A stretch of DNA of 64,000 nucleotides from Ktedonobacteria bacterium brp13 (GCA_015099395.1 AP024096.1:7853485-7917484); one strand, 5' to 3'. Counted from the first letter of the stretch, positions 1 to 8,500 are shown. Translations and numbers: made by a program. Notes: generated by a model not told the origin, from the letters alone.

Positions 1-2
1 CC

Positions 3-296
3 CAACAATGTTACGCAGGCAATCCTGGTAAGGTTATCCCTGCTGCCGCTAAGACTGGTACCTCCAATTCCTTCATCGATAACTGGACGATGGGTTATAC
101 GACTCATTATACAGTTGGCGTCTGGGCTGGTAATAATAATAACTCGCCGATGATTAATGTTACTGGTGTTGATGGCGCAGGTCCTATCTGGAATGATGTG
201 CAACTGTACCTCAACAAAAACCTGCCAGTGGTTAACTTTCCAGGTCCCCCGTCGACTGTCGTGAAACAGAACGGAGACTGGGTACTGAAACACTAA
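3..296 (+). CDS. Penicillin-binding protein, C-terminal fragment (5' truncated by window)
   Basis: This is the 3' end of a bifunctional or class A penicillin-binding protein that cross-links peptidoglycan on the outer face of the membrane. The frame is open from base 3 and shows the transpeptidase KTGTS box at about bases 54-68. It is followed by the usual family end: a D-N-W-T-M-G-Y segment, V-G-V-W-A-G-N-N, and [11 protein letters not shown]. An ATG at base 90 lies inside this conserved domain, so it is not the real start. The catalytic serine and the glycosyltransferase domain lie upstream of the window. A strong hairpin follows the stop. The family call is secure; class A versus class B cannot be settled from about 97 residues. 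Confidence 0.88.
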   Translation, partial: QQCYAGNPGKVIPAAAKTGTSNSFIDNWTMGYTTHYTVGVWAGNNNNSPMINVTGVDGAGPIWNDVQLYLNKNLPVVNFPGPPSTVVKQNGDWVLKH

Positions 297-330
297 GTTG
301 CAGGTTTAGCTCTCTTTCTATATATGAGTA

Positions 331-378
331 GGCGGAGGGGCAGAACAAGAATATTACTTGTTCTACCCCTCCGCCTTT
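331..378. terminator. Bidirectional intrinsic terminator between convergent genes
   Basis: The arms GGCGGAGGGGCAGAACAAG (331-349) and CTTGTTCTACCCCTCCGCC (357-375) are complementary with one G-U pair, and TTTT follows on the plus strand. The element sits between the penicillin-binding protein and the oppositely oriented adaptor gene and can serve both. Confidence 0.85.
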
Positions 379-417
379 TATGCTGTTGTGTGCTTTATTT
401 CTTCAGAAACCCCTGGT

Positions 418-2412
418 TTAATGAGTGTGAGAATGCAGTGCAGGTGCTATTTTCACGTTATGGAGTCGTGAAGGCGCACTAATGACGACATTGTCTCCTT
501 CTTGTAGTCCTGCAAGAACTTCGTAGGTTCCATTCGTGCCGCGTTCCAGGATAACGGGGACTACTTTAAGCGAGTGTCCGTCGTTTGAGCTTTCGAGCAC
601 ATAGGTGGCTTGTAGCCCGAGTGCCGCCATGTTGGGTGACCGATTCTCCATCTGTGTGAGCATGCTTTGTGCTCTAATCTTTGCTACGTTTACTTGTTGT
701 TGGTTAATAATAGCGGCTTGTCCTGTACTGGCGCTTTGGGCGAAGGTTACGGCGCTTGCAGGGACGAGTAGTGCCTGCGTATTATTTTCAAGCATGATAG
801 TAGCATTCGCAGTCATATTTGGGAGTAGATGCATGCCTTTGCTGCTCTGCGGATCGATATTGATTATTACCGGGAAGGTGATGTCATTGGGTGTTGTGAG
901 ACCGTTGGGTGACTCAGTACTGGCCAGGCCATTAGATAAGAGTTCGCTGACGATGCCGCTAAAGATATGCGTGCCATATGCTCGAACGGTAAACTGCACT
1001 TTCTGTCCGATCTGTACCTTCTCGATATCTGACTCTTTGACATAGGCCTCGATCTGCTGCACGTCGTTAAGGTCGACCAGTTGGATAAAGATACCACCAG
1101 CACCTGCGCCGGTGCCTGGTGCAACGTTGATCGGGTCGCCGGGAGGTCCACCAATGGTGCCATTGATTGTGCTGACGACACCATCATGTGGTGCAATCAG
1201 GATAGTATGATCCAGATTATGGTTAGCTGCATCGAGCAGCGCATAGGCACACTCTAGTTGTCCTTCGGCTGCTACCTCCTCGATCACTGCTTCAGATGGG
1301 GCTGTCTCCTCTGCTTCGACTCTAGCCAGACTCAGCGCCAGTTGAATACTTCCTTCGGCCTGGGTAATATTCACATTGGTGTTGGTATGTGTCTGCGCAA
1401 TGGCGGTGGTGTCTTTGCGTACTTGTGCTGTGGAGGCATCTACATCGGCTTGTGCCTGTTCAACGTCATGTTGATAATTTTGCTGGGCCAGGTTTACGCA
1501 GTTTTTATATGTATTGCTTGAGGACGTCGCTTGCGGTGTAGGTGTGGGTGTCGGTGTTTTGGCAGTTGTTGTTGCGATAGTTATGATCGTTGGTGTAGAT
1601 GGAAAGATGCCTGTTGTTACAGGATTAGTAAGAGTGCCAGGAATGTTTCCTCCATTGTTTGTAGGGGGTGGCGTGTTGTTTGTAGTACTCGTAGTCGTAT
1701 TGGAACTTACGCACGTTGCTAGATCCTTCTGACGTTGAAGCTGTGCGACGTGGACACGTGTGGCTGCTGCCTTTTTGATCTGATTCAGCGTGGTCTGGTC
1801 GACAGTGAGGGCTATTTCGGCGGCTGTCAGGTTAGCGTTAGCCTGCCCATTGATGGTGTGCAGGTTATCTTCGGCTCTATGGACAGCTACAGATGCAGAG
1901 GCGATGCGGGCGTTAATTGATGCTAGTGTCTGTCCCCTATGTGCGAGTGTCGTAGCAAGGTTATTCTCTGCGGTGTATACTGCGACATGTGCCGCGTTTA
2001 CCAGATCTTGTAGTGAGACACTGTCTATTTGTGCTAGCACCTGTCCCTGGGTGACGTATTGACCTTGATGCACATAGATCTTGGTGAGCCTGCCACTCTC
2101 GTCGTGGAAATTCAAGTTATAGATGCCACTTTGTAGCAGACCGATGGCCGTTGTGGTCAGCAGAAAATCTCCCCTGTTTACTGGCAACTGCTGATAGTCA
2201 GTAGTCTGATTAAGGGCCAGGTTGGCATAGGTGAAGATAATGCTGCCAAAGAGCAGTATTATGAATGCAATGGTCGCCCAGGTGGCCATAGTGCGGTGTT
2301 TCCAACCTCGTAACGATTGATAGGCTGGATGCAGCGAGCGCCTCTGTCGTGCTTGATTGAGCATATAGAGTACGGCTGTTCTGCGCGACCGCTCAGGTGC
2401 GTGTTGAGACAT
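418..2412 (-). CDS. HlyD/RND-type membrane-fusion (periplasmic adaptor) protein
   Basis: A 664-residue adaptor of the membrane-fusion protein family, which couples an inner-membrane transporter to export across the envelope. One transmembrane segment lies at about 42-66. A biotinyl/lipoyl-like half follows at about 95-130 (V-H-Q-G-Q-Y-V-T-Q-G-Q) and its second half at about 400-450 (I-L-I-A-P-H-D-G-V-V). Between them are alpha-hairpin helices, then beta-barrel and membrane-proximal domains. The hairpin is interrupted by a Thr/Pro/Asn-rich stretch at about 235-304 with a cysteine at each end (C234, C305). No transporter or ABC partner is adjacent: the next gene is a divergent P450. Family assignment is good; the exported substrate is unknown. 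Confidence 0.85.
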   Translation of the reverse strand: MSQHAPERSRRTAVLYMLNQARQRRSLHPAYQSLRGWKHRTMATWATIAFIILLFGSIIFTYANLALNQTTDYQQLPVNRGDFLLTTTAIGLLQSGIYNLNFHDESGRLTKIYVHQGQYVTQGQVLAQIDSVSLQDLVNAAHVAVYTAENNLATTLAHRGQTLASINARIASASVAVHRAEDNLHTINGQANANLTAAEIALTVDQTTLNQIKKAAATRVHVAQLQRQKDLATCVSSNTTTSTTNNTPPPTNNGGNIPGTLTNPVTTGIFPSTPTIITIATTTAKTPTPTPTPQATSSSNTYKNCVNLAQQNYQHDVEQAQADVDASTAQVRKDTTAIAQTHTNTNVNITQAEGSIQLALSLARVEAEETAPSEAVIEEVAAEGQLECAYALLDAANHNLDHTILIAPHDGVVSTINGTIGGPPGDPINVAPGTGAGAGGIFIQLVDLNDVQQIEAYVKESDIEKVQIGQKVQFTVRAYGTHIFSGIVSELLSNGLASTESPNGLTTPNDITFPVIINIDPQSSKGMHLLPNMTANATIMLENNTQALLVPASAVTFAQSASTGQAAIINQQQVNVAKIRAQSMLTQMENRSPNMAALGLQATYVLESSNDGHSLKVVPVILERGTNGTYEVLAGLQEGDNVVISAPSRLHNVKIAPALHSHTH

Positions 2413-2618
2413 ACAACGATCTTTCTCTGCGTAAAAATCTGTAAAGCCAGCAAATATGGTATCACCTGATGTCGTCTTCTTGTGAAATAGGAAGCGTAGA
2501 CATACTATTTTTGATCTTCAAGGTCAATATATAGGAGTCTTGAAGAGAAAGGTATTGATATATCTAGTCGATGGGAATAGCCAGTAGCTCGGTTTCTGCC
2601 TCTTTCGTCAGCTATCTA

Positions 2619-2627
2619 TGATATAAT
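2619..2627 (+). promoter_or_regulatory. Extended -10 promoter for the P450/cob gene group
   Basis: TATAAT at 2622-2627 is preceded by TGA, giving a TGnTATAAT extended -10. No good -35 is visible. The predicted start is near 2634, about 67 bases before the P450 ATG. The remaining divergent spacer (2413-2618) is A+T-rich and shows no other clear element. Confidence 0.55.
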
Positions 2628-2700
2628 TTGTTGGGTTCAGCTAGCCTTAATCTCTCTTGTGCTCTCTTGAATATCTTTGTGATAGGTCGGTTTTTATTTT

Positions 2701-3897
2701 ATGAAGCATGCACAGCCTGTTCCATCTCTGACTGCTCCACTTCTGACGCAGCCACTCGATCCATTTCCTTATTACAAGGTATTACGCGAGCACTATCCAA
2801 TCTACTACTCGACTGAGTTTCGTAGCTGGTTTGTGACGCGTTATCGGGATGTACAGCAGGTGATCGCTGATCCTGTGCTCTTCTCATCAGAGCAGGCGCT
2901 CCGTGCACGGACGAAGAAAGCTGGACGATCGCATCCGCAAAGCGCTCCGACCTTATTATGGGTCGATCCACCGCGTCATCGACAGTTGCGTTCGCTGATC
3001 AATCTGGTCTTTACACCACGGACGGTTGCGAACCTGGAGCCGCGTATTACTGCGATTGTACATGCACATATCGATGCGATCGTTGCGCGTGGCTCGATGG
3101 ACATGATCACTGATCTGGCATATCCATTGCCCATTATCATTATTGCGGAACTACTCGGTATTCCTATTGCAGATCAACAGCAATTTAAGCACTGGTCGGA
3201 TGTCATCGTGAGCCCGGCGCGCGAGGCGAAGCGGCAGGCGGTGCGTGAGATGAACGACTACTTTCAGATGGTGGTGACGGCGCGTCGCCAGGAGCCGCGA
3301 GATGATCTGATCAGTCAGTTACTCGCAGCTAAGATTGATGATGAGAGTGCTATGGGTTTGAGTGATGCTGAGGTTCTGAGCTTCTGTCGTCTCATACTGG
3401 TGGCCGGTCATGAGACCTCGACGAACCTTATTGGCAATGCGCTCCTGACATTGGATGAGCACCCTGATGCGCTTGACTCGCTCCGTAAGGACCAGACGCT
3501 TTTACCACAGGCAATCGAAGAAGTATTGCGTTATCGCTCACCACTTCAGCGTCTACGGAGAGCGGCCACCAGGGATATTCAGTTCGGAGATGCTCTGATT
3601 AAAGCCGGTGATATCGTCTCACCGGTTGTGGGTGCTGCCAATCGGGATGCAGAGCAGTTTGACGCTGCGGAGACCTTTGATATCTACCGTAATCCGAACC
3701 GCCATCTTGCCTTTGGTCACGGTATTCATTTCTGCATCGGTTCATCGCTAGGTCGTCTGGAGGCGCGCATCGCACTAGCTGCCATTCTAGAGCGCTTTAC
3801 ATCCTTCCAGCGTCTGCCAGATGTGCCATTGCAACCGGTCGCCAGCTCTTTTGTCTATGGTATCAAGCATTTGCCAATGACTTTTCGTGTGAGATGA
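2701..3897 (+). CDS. Cytochrome P450
   Basis: A soluble 398-residue P450 monooxygenase of the bacterial CYP107/CYP105-like type. The I-helix oxygen-binding motif A-G-H-E-T-S is at 235-240, the ExxR motif at 274-277 (E-V-L-R), A-N-R-D at 313-316, and the heme loop A-F-G-H-G-I-H-F-C-I-G with thiolate ligand C345. Length and motif spacing are complete, so the enzyme should be functional. Redox partners are not encoded nearby. It starts 33 bases before the cobC-like gene and points the same way, so cotranscription with the corrinoid genes is possible. The Shine-Dalgarno for this ATG is weak. The substrate cannot be deduced. Confidence 0.93.
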   Translation: MKHAQPVPSLTAPLLTQPLDPFPYYKVLREHYPIYYSTEFRSWFVTRYRDVQQVIADPVLFSSEQALRARTKKAGRSHPQSAPTLLWVDPPRHRQLRSLINLVFTPRTVANLEPRITAIVHAHIDAIVARGSMDMITDLAYPLPIIIIAELLGIPIADQQQFKHWSDVIVSPAREAKRQAVREMNDYFQMVVTARRQEPRDDLISQLLAAKIDDESAMGLSDAEVLSFCRLILVAGHETSTNLIGNALLTLDEHPDALDSLRKDQTLLPQAIEEVLRYRSPLQRLRRAATRDIQFGDALIKAGDIVSPVVGAANRDAEQFDAAETFDIYRNPNRHLAFGHGIHFCIGSSLGRLEARIALAAILERFTSFQRLPDVPLQPVASSFVYGIKHLPMTFRVR

Positions 3898-3930
3898 TGG
3901 TGTGTGACAGATCTCTAGAAAGAACTCTAC

Positions 3931-4629
3931 ATGACCGAAAACACGAACTTTTCAGCTACTGACAGTACGTTTATATGTGCGCAGCATTCAACTGTACGGC
4001 GTCTCTGGCTGGTGCGTCATGGAAGCACACTCTGGAACGAGCAGCACCGCATGCTTGGACATAGTGATATTGAGCTGTCCGCGCAAGGTGAGCACCAGGC
4101 ACGGCAGGTTGGCGAACTGTTGTCTCGCTATCGGATTACAGCCATTTATGCGAGTGATCTGCTGCGTGCTAGCCGTACTGCGGAGATTATTGCGGATCAG
4201 CTAACTGAAAGGTTACCTGTACAACTGTCCGCTGCCTGGCGTGAATACTTCTTTGGTGCCTGGGAAGGCCTGACCTATGCTGAGATCGCTGAGCGCTATC
4301 CGCATGACCTGGAGTTCTTTACTGATCCTGAAAGGCATGCTCCAACGCATGGTGAGGCGTATGATGCTCTCCTTCAGCGTGTGCTGTTTGCTTATCAGGA
4401 GCTTGCTTATGCTGTACGGGATCTGCCAGAGGGTGATATTATACTGGTCAGTCATGGTGGTGCAATGCGTGTGTTACTCTGTGCGATTTTGCAGATGCCA
4501 TTCAGTCATCAATGGCAGTTGCGTATAGATCATGGATCACTGAGTGCACTGGATTTTGTACCGTATGCTGAGAACGTGCTGGCTACAGCCTCGCTAGCAC
4601 TGCTAAATTATCGGCCGCTGGAGGCTTAG
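3931..4629 (+). CDS. cobC: Histidine phosphatase, probable alpha-ribazole phosphatase
   Basis: A 232-residue member of the histidine phosphatase (phosphoglycerate mutase-like) superfamily. The phosphohistidine motif L-V-R-H-G is at 27-31 (H30). The second catalytic histidine is H175 in L-V-S-H-G-G, with E105 in the R-E-Y-F-F-G-A-W-E-G segment typical of the CobC/GpmB branch. Followed by cobS and cobU, it most plausibly dephosphorylates alpha-ribazole phosphate in nucleotide-loop assembly of cobalamin. The superfamily call is certain. The cobC role rests on context; a general sugar-phosphate phosphatase is the alternative. Confidence 0.8.
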   Translation: MTENTNFSATDSTFICAQHSTVRRLWLVRHGSTLWNEQHRMLGHSDIELSAQGEHQARQVGELLSRYRITAIYASDLLRASRTAEIIADQLTERLPVQLSAAWREYFFGAWEGLTYAEIAERYPHDLEFFTDPERHAPTHGEAYDALLQRVLFAYQELAYAVRDLPEGDIILVSHGGAMRVLLCAILQMPFSHQWQLRIDHGSLSALDFVPYAENVLATASLALLNYRPLEA

Positions 4630-4692
4630 GTGACAATTTTCGCTATTTCAGAAAAGTAATCATACTGCCGGATAATGAAGGAATCATGTTAT

Positions 4693-5643
4693 ATGTCTGA
4701 GCAACCTCGGCGTTCGCCCGTCTATCGTGCAGGGAGCGCGCGACAATCTGATCCGCGTTTTGACTCTTCTTCTGTATCGCGTGCATCAAGAAGACCACGC
4801 AATCCAAATGCGCCATCGGTACCACCGATGCCACCGAGATCGTACCAATTGCCGGAGCCACGCTCTTCGTGGCTGGCTGAGCAGTACAAAGAGCTAGCGG
4901 CAGCGATGCGCTTTCTTTCAATTATTCCATTGCCTGGTAGTGCACAGCTTTTTCAGGCTGATGAGGACGATGATCGTCTGGTATTAGGCTCTGCCTATTT
5001 TTCTTTTGTCGGTTTCCTGCTCGGTGTAGTCCTCTGGGTGGTGGCATTCCTGCTTGGTCCTTATCTTCCTGCGTTTGGACTGGCTGCCCTGCTTGTCATA
5101 GGTTTAATTGTGCTGACAGGAGGTCTGCACTTTGATGGTTTAATGGATACCTTTGATGGTCTGCTAGGTGGTACGACACGCGAACGTAAGTTAGAGATCA
5201 TGAAGGATAGCCGCGTTGGCAGTTTCGGCGTACTGGCCGGTGCCAGTGTGATTCTACTCAAGTTTAGTTTTCTCGCCAGCCTGCCTTTGCATCTGTTTGC
5301 TACGACCTTTCTTATCGTTATACCGATATCGCGTTGGGCGATGATTCTGGCGGTCTATATCTATCCAAGTGCGCGTCCCAGTGGTCTGGGTGCAGCCTTT
5401 AAGCAGACTGTGACGGTTCAACGGCTGGTGATCGTCGGTGTGTTTGCCTTAGTGATAGCTTTTCTGTTTGGACATTTAGCTGGTGTTGTCATCTGGCTAT
5501 GTGGCGGCGTCTTTGCGATGCTGCTTGGCCTGTGGATCACCAACGTAGTAGGAGGACTGACAGGCGATTCTTATGGAGCACTGGCAGAGCTCTGTGATGT
5601 CTTGTTACTCCTGGTGGTTCTGCTTATGCGCGCCTGGCTCTAG
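4693..5643 (+). CDS. cobS: Adenosylcobinamide-GDP ribazoletransferase (cobalamin synthase)
   Basis: An integral membrane enzyme joining adenosylcobinamide-GDP with alpha-ribazole (phosphate) to form adenosylcobalamin (phosphate). The family signature is clear: F-L-S-I-I-P-L-P, then G-G-L-H-F-D-G-L-M-D-T-F-D-G-L and I-M-K-D-S-R-V-G-S-F-G, with acidic residues for metal binding and several hydrophobic helices. The start is placed at 4693 because AAGGAA lies 8 bases before it. An in-frame ATG at 4675 would add six residues. The first 55-60 residues are Ser/Arg/Pro-rich and probably disordered, an extension not typical of the family. It sits between the cobC-like gene and cobU with short gaps. 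Confidence 0.93.
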   Translation: MSEQPRRSPVYRAGSARQSDPRFDSSSVSRASRRPRNPNAPSVPPMPPRSYQLPEPRSSWLAEQYKELAAAMRFLSIIPLPGSAQLFQADEDDDRLVLGSAYFSFVGFLLGVVLWVVAFLLGPYLPAFGLAALLVIGLIVLTGGLHFDGLMDTFDGLLGGTTRERKLEIMKDSRVGSFGVLAGASVILLKFSFLASLPLHLFATTFLIVIPISRWAMILAVYIYPSARPSGLGAAFKQTVTVQRLVIVGVFALVIAFLFGHLAGVVIWLCGGVFAMLLGLWITNVVGGLTGDSYGALAELCDVLLLLVVLLMRAWL

Positions 5644-5699
5644 TTGAGTCGCGACGTAGCTGGTTCTATCAGATCTTATGAAGAAGGGAAGAGCGTCAT

Positions 5700-6299
5700 A
5701 TGCCGATTGAACAGCAGGAGGGTGCGCGCCTGATCCTGGTACTGGGTGGCGCGCGGAGTGGGAAGAGCACGTTTGCTGAACGGCTGGCTGCCCGTAGTGG
5801 TCGCTCGGTGGCTTATATTGCAACGGCTATTGCAAGTGATGCTGATATGCATGATCGTATCGCTCGCCATCGTGCGGCACGGTCCACTGACTGGATAACG
5901 ATTGAGGAACCACTCCATCTTCCAACTGCCGTACAACAGGCTGCTGAGCGTGCCGATGTGATCCTGCTGGACTGTGCTACTATCTGGCTCTCGAACTGGC
6001 TCTTCATGGGTGGGACGCTAGATGATGAGGCAATTAGCGCGCTGCATTACGATAGTGCGCTTGCAGAGATTGCTGCTCTGACGCGTACCCTGGCAACACT
6101 GGACGCTGGTAAGACGCTGATTGTTGTCTCTAACGAAGTTGGCATGGGCATCGTACCGGCCTATGCGCTTGGCCGCGTCTATCGAGATGTGCTGGGTCTT
6201 GTCAATCAGCGCCTTGCCAGTGCCGCCGAGCGTGTCTACTGGATGGTAGCAGGACTCGGTGTTGATATCAAGCGGCTGGATGAGCAGGCGACGCTTTAG
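5700..6299 (+). CDS. cobU: Bifunctional adenosylcobinamide kinase / adenosylcobinamide-phosphate guanylyltransferase
   Basis: A 199-residue CobU/CobP enzyme that phosphorylates adenosylcobinamide and then transfers GMP to give adenosylcobinamide-GDP, the substrate of CobS. Visible motifs are the N-terminal P-loop G-G-A-R-S-G-K-S (about 16-23), the H-R-A-A-R-S-T-D-W segment carrying the guanylylated histidine region, and the C-terminal V-S-N-E-V-G-M-G-I-V-P run with R-x-Y-R-D-V-L-G-x-x-N-Q. A Shine-Dalgarno (GAAGGGA) precedes the ATG. It closes the cobC-cobS-cobU series. The next gene group is separated by the cobalamin riboswitch and so is regulated separately. Confidence 0.95.
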   Translation: MPIEQQEGARLILVLGGARSGKSTFAERLAARSGRSVAYIATAIASDADMHDRIARHRAARSTDWITIEEPLHLPTAVQQAAERADVILLDCATIWLSNWLFMGGTLDDEAISALHYDSALAEIAALTRTLATLDAGKTLIVVSNEVGMGIVPAYALGRVYRDVLGLVNQRLASAAERVYWMVAGLGVDIKRLDEQATL

Positions 6300-6412
6300 G
6301 GCAGCTCGGTTGATATCTGTCTTATTGTTGACATCTCTGGTAAGTGCTGTGTATACTTCCCTTTGGAAATAGTACGGCATAGTGTGTATTTCTACTATTT
6401 TTATTTTTTCGT

Positions 6413-6591
6413 GTCAGGTGGTCAAAACAGATCGTTTTGACAGAATAGGGAAGCCGGTGTAAATCCGGCGCAGTCGCGCTACTGTAACTGGTGTAATTGT
6501 TTATCCTTGTGATGGTCACTGTTTTTATAAGGAATGGGAAGACCAGGATAAGCGCTCTTATAGCCGCCAGAAGCCAGGAGACCTGCCTGAC
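6413..6591 (+). promoter_or_regulatory. Cobalamin (AdoCbl) riboswitch aptamer
   Basis: The closing stem pairs GTCAGG (6413-6418) with CCTGAC (6586-6591). The core carries the conserved GGGAAGCCGGTG...AAATCCGG...ACTGTAA series (6448-6486). The B12 box AGCCAGGAGACCTGCC is at 6572-6587. It precedes btuF by about 155 bases, so it should turn down btuF-cobO when cobalamin is plentiful. It lies downstream of cobU and does not control the first three cob genes. Confidence 0.96.
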
Positions 6592-6675
6592 ATATTCCAT
6601 GCTCATGCTTCCTTCGCGTTAAAGGAATGAGAGATTCCCGAGGCTAACTAGCGTATCGTTGCGCATTCTCCGGTT

Positions 6676-6739
6676 GATCTCCACTTCACGCGAGGTGACT
6701 GCGGGCGTGAAGTCTGCGCCTACTTATATATTGGAGGTC
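6676..6739 (+). promoter_or_regulatory. Putative Shine-Dalgarno-sequestering expression platform of the riboswitch
   Basis: GATCTCCA (6676-6683) can pair over 8 bp, with one G-U, with TGGAGGTC (6732-6739), which contains the btuF Shine-Dalgarno GGAGG (6733-6737). An 8-bp hairpin CTTCACGC/GCGTGAAG (6684-6691 with 6705-6712) stacks directly inside it. No U-tract terminator is present in the leader, which favours translational control. This is inferred from base pairing only. Confidence 0.55.
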
Positions 6740-6746
6740 ATCTATT

Positions 6747-7742
6747 ATGCGCACCCATATCATCTCCCTACGTTTATTGAGTGCCTTTTCTCTGTTTGTC
6801 TTACTCGCCCTTGCGGCTTGTGGCAGCCAGACGTCAACATCGAGCGTAACATCCAGTTCAACACTGGCACCCAAGGTAGTTGCTCCAATCACCGATGTTT
6901 ATGGTACTGCGGTTGCCGTTCCTAAAACGGCACCACAGCGTATCGTCTCACTTTCTGCTAGTACCAGTGAGATCCTGGCTGCATTAAATCTCCAGGATAA
7001 AATTGTTGGCGTCGACTCTTTTACCAACTATCCCGCCTCTCTGACCAGTGTGAAGAAGATCTCAGATGCGATGGGTAACTATAATGTAGAGCAAATTGTC
7101 GCATTGAAACCAGATCTGGTAGTAAGCGATAATGGGTTGACGAAATCTGTTGATAGCCAACTTAGTAAGCTGGGGATTATTGTTGCTGATCTGCCAGGTG
7201 CGAATCTGGATCAGGCAGAAGTACAGATTCTCTCTTTAGGTGAGCTTACACATACGCAGGCCACCGCTCAGAAGGTTGTCGGCCAGATGAAGGAGCAGAT
7301 CAGTAGTATTGAGAAGCAGGTTCAAGGTACCGCTGCACCGAAAGTTCTGTTAGAGGTTGACGACAGTACTCCTGGTAAGCCCTATGTGTTCGGTGGTGGT
7401 TCTTTTGGTGATGACCTGTTGCAAGATGCAGCAGCGAATAATATCTTTCACAGTAACACGGAGAATGGCGGTTTCCCGCAGGTCGCTGATGAAGCGGTTA
7501 TTGCTGCCAATCCACAATATATTATTTTGACCGAAGATCCGAAATATGGTGGCGACCCTAATCTTGTCTACAAGCGCAACGCCTGGAAGGGCATTGCCGC
7601 CGTTGTAGCGCATCATGTGTATCATGTCAACACCGATCTCTTACAACGTCCAACACCGCGTCTAGCAGAGGGTCTACGCTGTATCGCTCAGATTGTCCAT
7701 CCTGACAAGTTTAGCGGTCCGTTGCCCTCCTACTGTTCCTAA
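6747..7742 (+). CDS. btuF: Vitamin B12 / Fe-siderophore-type ABC transporter substrate-binding lipoprotein
   Basis: A 331-residue extracytoplasmic solute-binding lipoprotein. The signal peptide ends in a lipobox L-A-A-C with lipidated C25, followed by a Ser/Thr-rich tether. The BtuF/TroA-like fold signature is R-I-V-S-L-S-A-S-T-S-E-I-L-A-A-L, then V-G-V-D-S-F, and a second lobe starting near residue 195. Its position under a cobalamin riboswitch and before cobO makes corrinoid the likely ligand. No btuC or btuD gene is present nearby, so the permease and ATPase must be elsewhere. GGAGG lies 9 bases before the ATG. Confidence 0.88.
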   Translation: MRTHIISLRLLSAFSLFVLLALAACGSQTSTSSVTSSSTLAPKVVAPITDVYGTAVAVPKTAPQRIVSLSASTSEILAALNLQDKIVGVDSFTNYPASLTSVKKISDAMGNYNVEQIVALKPDLVVSDNGLTKSVDSQLSKLGIIVADLPGANLDQAEVQILSLGELTHTQATAQKVVGQMKEQISSIEKQVQGTAAPKVLLEVDDSTPGKPYVFGGGSFGDDLLQDAAANNIFHSNTENGGFPQVADEAVIAANPQYIILTEDPKYGGDPNLVYKRNAWKGIAAVVAHHVYHVNTDLLQRPTPRLAEGLRCIAQIVHPDKFSGPLPSYCS

Positions 7743-7789
7743 CAGGAATTGTTCGTAATAGCAAGTGTTCATTGCATGTGGAGTTTTTT

Positions 7790-8437
7790 ATGTCGCAAGA
7801 ACAAGATCAATCAGACGTGCATAGTGATAAAGATGTGCCAGCGGTTCCAGAACTGAGTGAAGAACATCGTACTCAGGTTCGTGAAGAGTTGGCGGAGCAG
7901 CGTGCACATCGTAGTCCGGCCAAAGGTCTGGTTATCGTCAATACAGGCAATGGAAAGGGTAAGACCAGTGCTGCTCTAGGTGTTCTGACACGAGCCTGGG
8001 GCCAGAATATGCGTGTTGTCATGCTGCAATTTCTCAAGTCTCAGACCGGAAATTGGGGTGAGATCAAGGCAGCTCAGCGTATGGGCGTAGAGATCATCCC
8101 TCTAGGAGACGGTTTTACCTGGACGAGCGACGATCTTGCCCATGACCGGGCCTTAGCGCAGCAGTGCTGGCAACTTTGTCGCGAAAAGATCGAGAGCGAT
8201 CAATATGATGTCGTTATTATGGACGAGATCACCTATGCGCTCAAGTATCAATGGCTGGACATCAACGAGCTGCTCACCACATTGCGCGCACGCAATCCTA
8301 AATTGCATGTAATACTGACTGGTCGCGATGCTCCTGATGAACTTATCGAGTTCGCTGATCTGGTCACAGAGATGCGTGAGATTAAGCATCCCTTTAAAAC
8401 GCAGGGTATTATGGCCCAGCGAGGCATCGAGTTTTAA
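7790..8437 (+). CDS. cobO: Corrinoid (cob(I)yrinate/cob(I)alamin) adenosyltransferase, CobO/BtuR type
   Basis: A 215-residue ATP:corrinoid adenosyltransferase that attaches the 5'-deoxyadenosyl group to Co(I) corrinoids. It has the BtuR/CobO P-loop G-N-G-K-G-K-T-S-A-A, the M-L-Q-F-L-K segment and V-I-M-D-E-I-T-Y-A-L in the Walker-B position. The C-terminus with E-M-R-E-I-K-H-P-F matches the family end. The first 40 residues are charged, as in other CobO proteins. The ATG at 7790 has a GTGGAG ribosome site; an upstream in-frame TTG (7772) is less likely. It probably shares the riboswitch-controlled transcript with btuF, 47 bases upstream. Confidence 0.95.
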   Translation: MSQEQDQSDVHSDKDVPAVPELSEEHRTQVREELAEQRAHRSPAKGLVIVNTGNGKGKTSAALGVLTRAWGQNMRVVMLQFLKSQTGNWGEIKAAQRMGVEIIPLGDGFTWTSDDLAHDRALAQQCWQLCREKIESDQYDVVIMDEITYALKYQWLDINELLTTLRARNPKLHVILTGRDAPDELIEFADLVTEMREIKHPFKTQGIMAQRGIEF

Positions 8438-8471
8438 ACGCGTGCCTCGCTTATCTTTTACTTTTACTATC

Positions 8472-8500
8472 CGCACTGCCATCGATAATGTGGCAGTGCG
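8472..8500 (+). terminator. Hairpin downstream of cobO
   Basis: CGCACTGCCA (8472-8481) pairs perfectly with TGGCAGTGCG (8491-8500). There is no clear T-run after it, so it is a weak or Rho-assisted end signal at best. Confidence 0.45.

Noticed and set aside
605-1045. Long plus-strand ORFs across 605-2062
   Set aside because: They are antisense to the adaptor gene, which has recognisable domains; composition follows its Thr/Pro codons in reverse.
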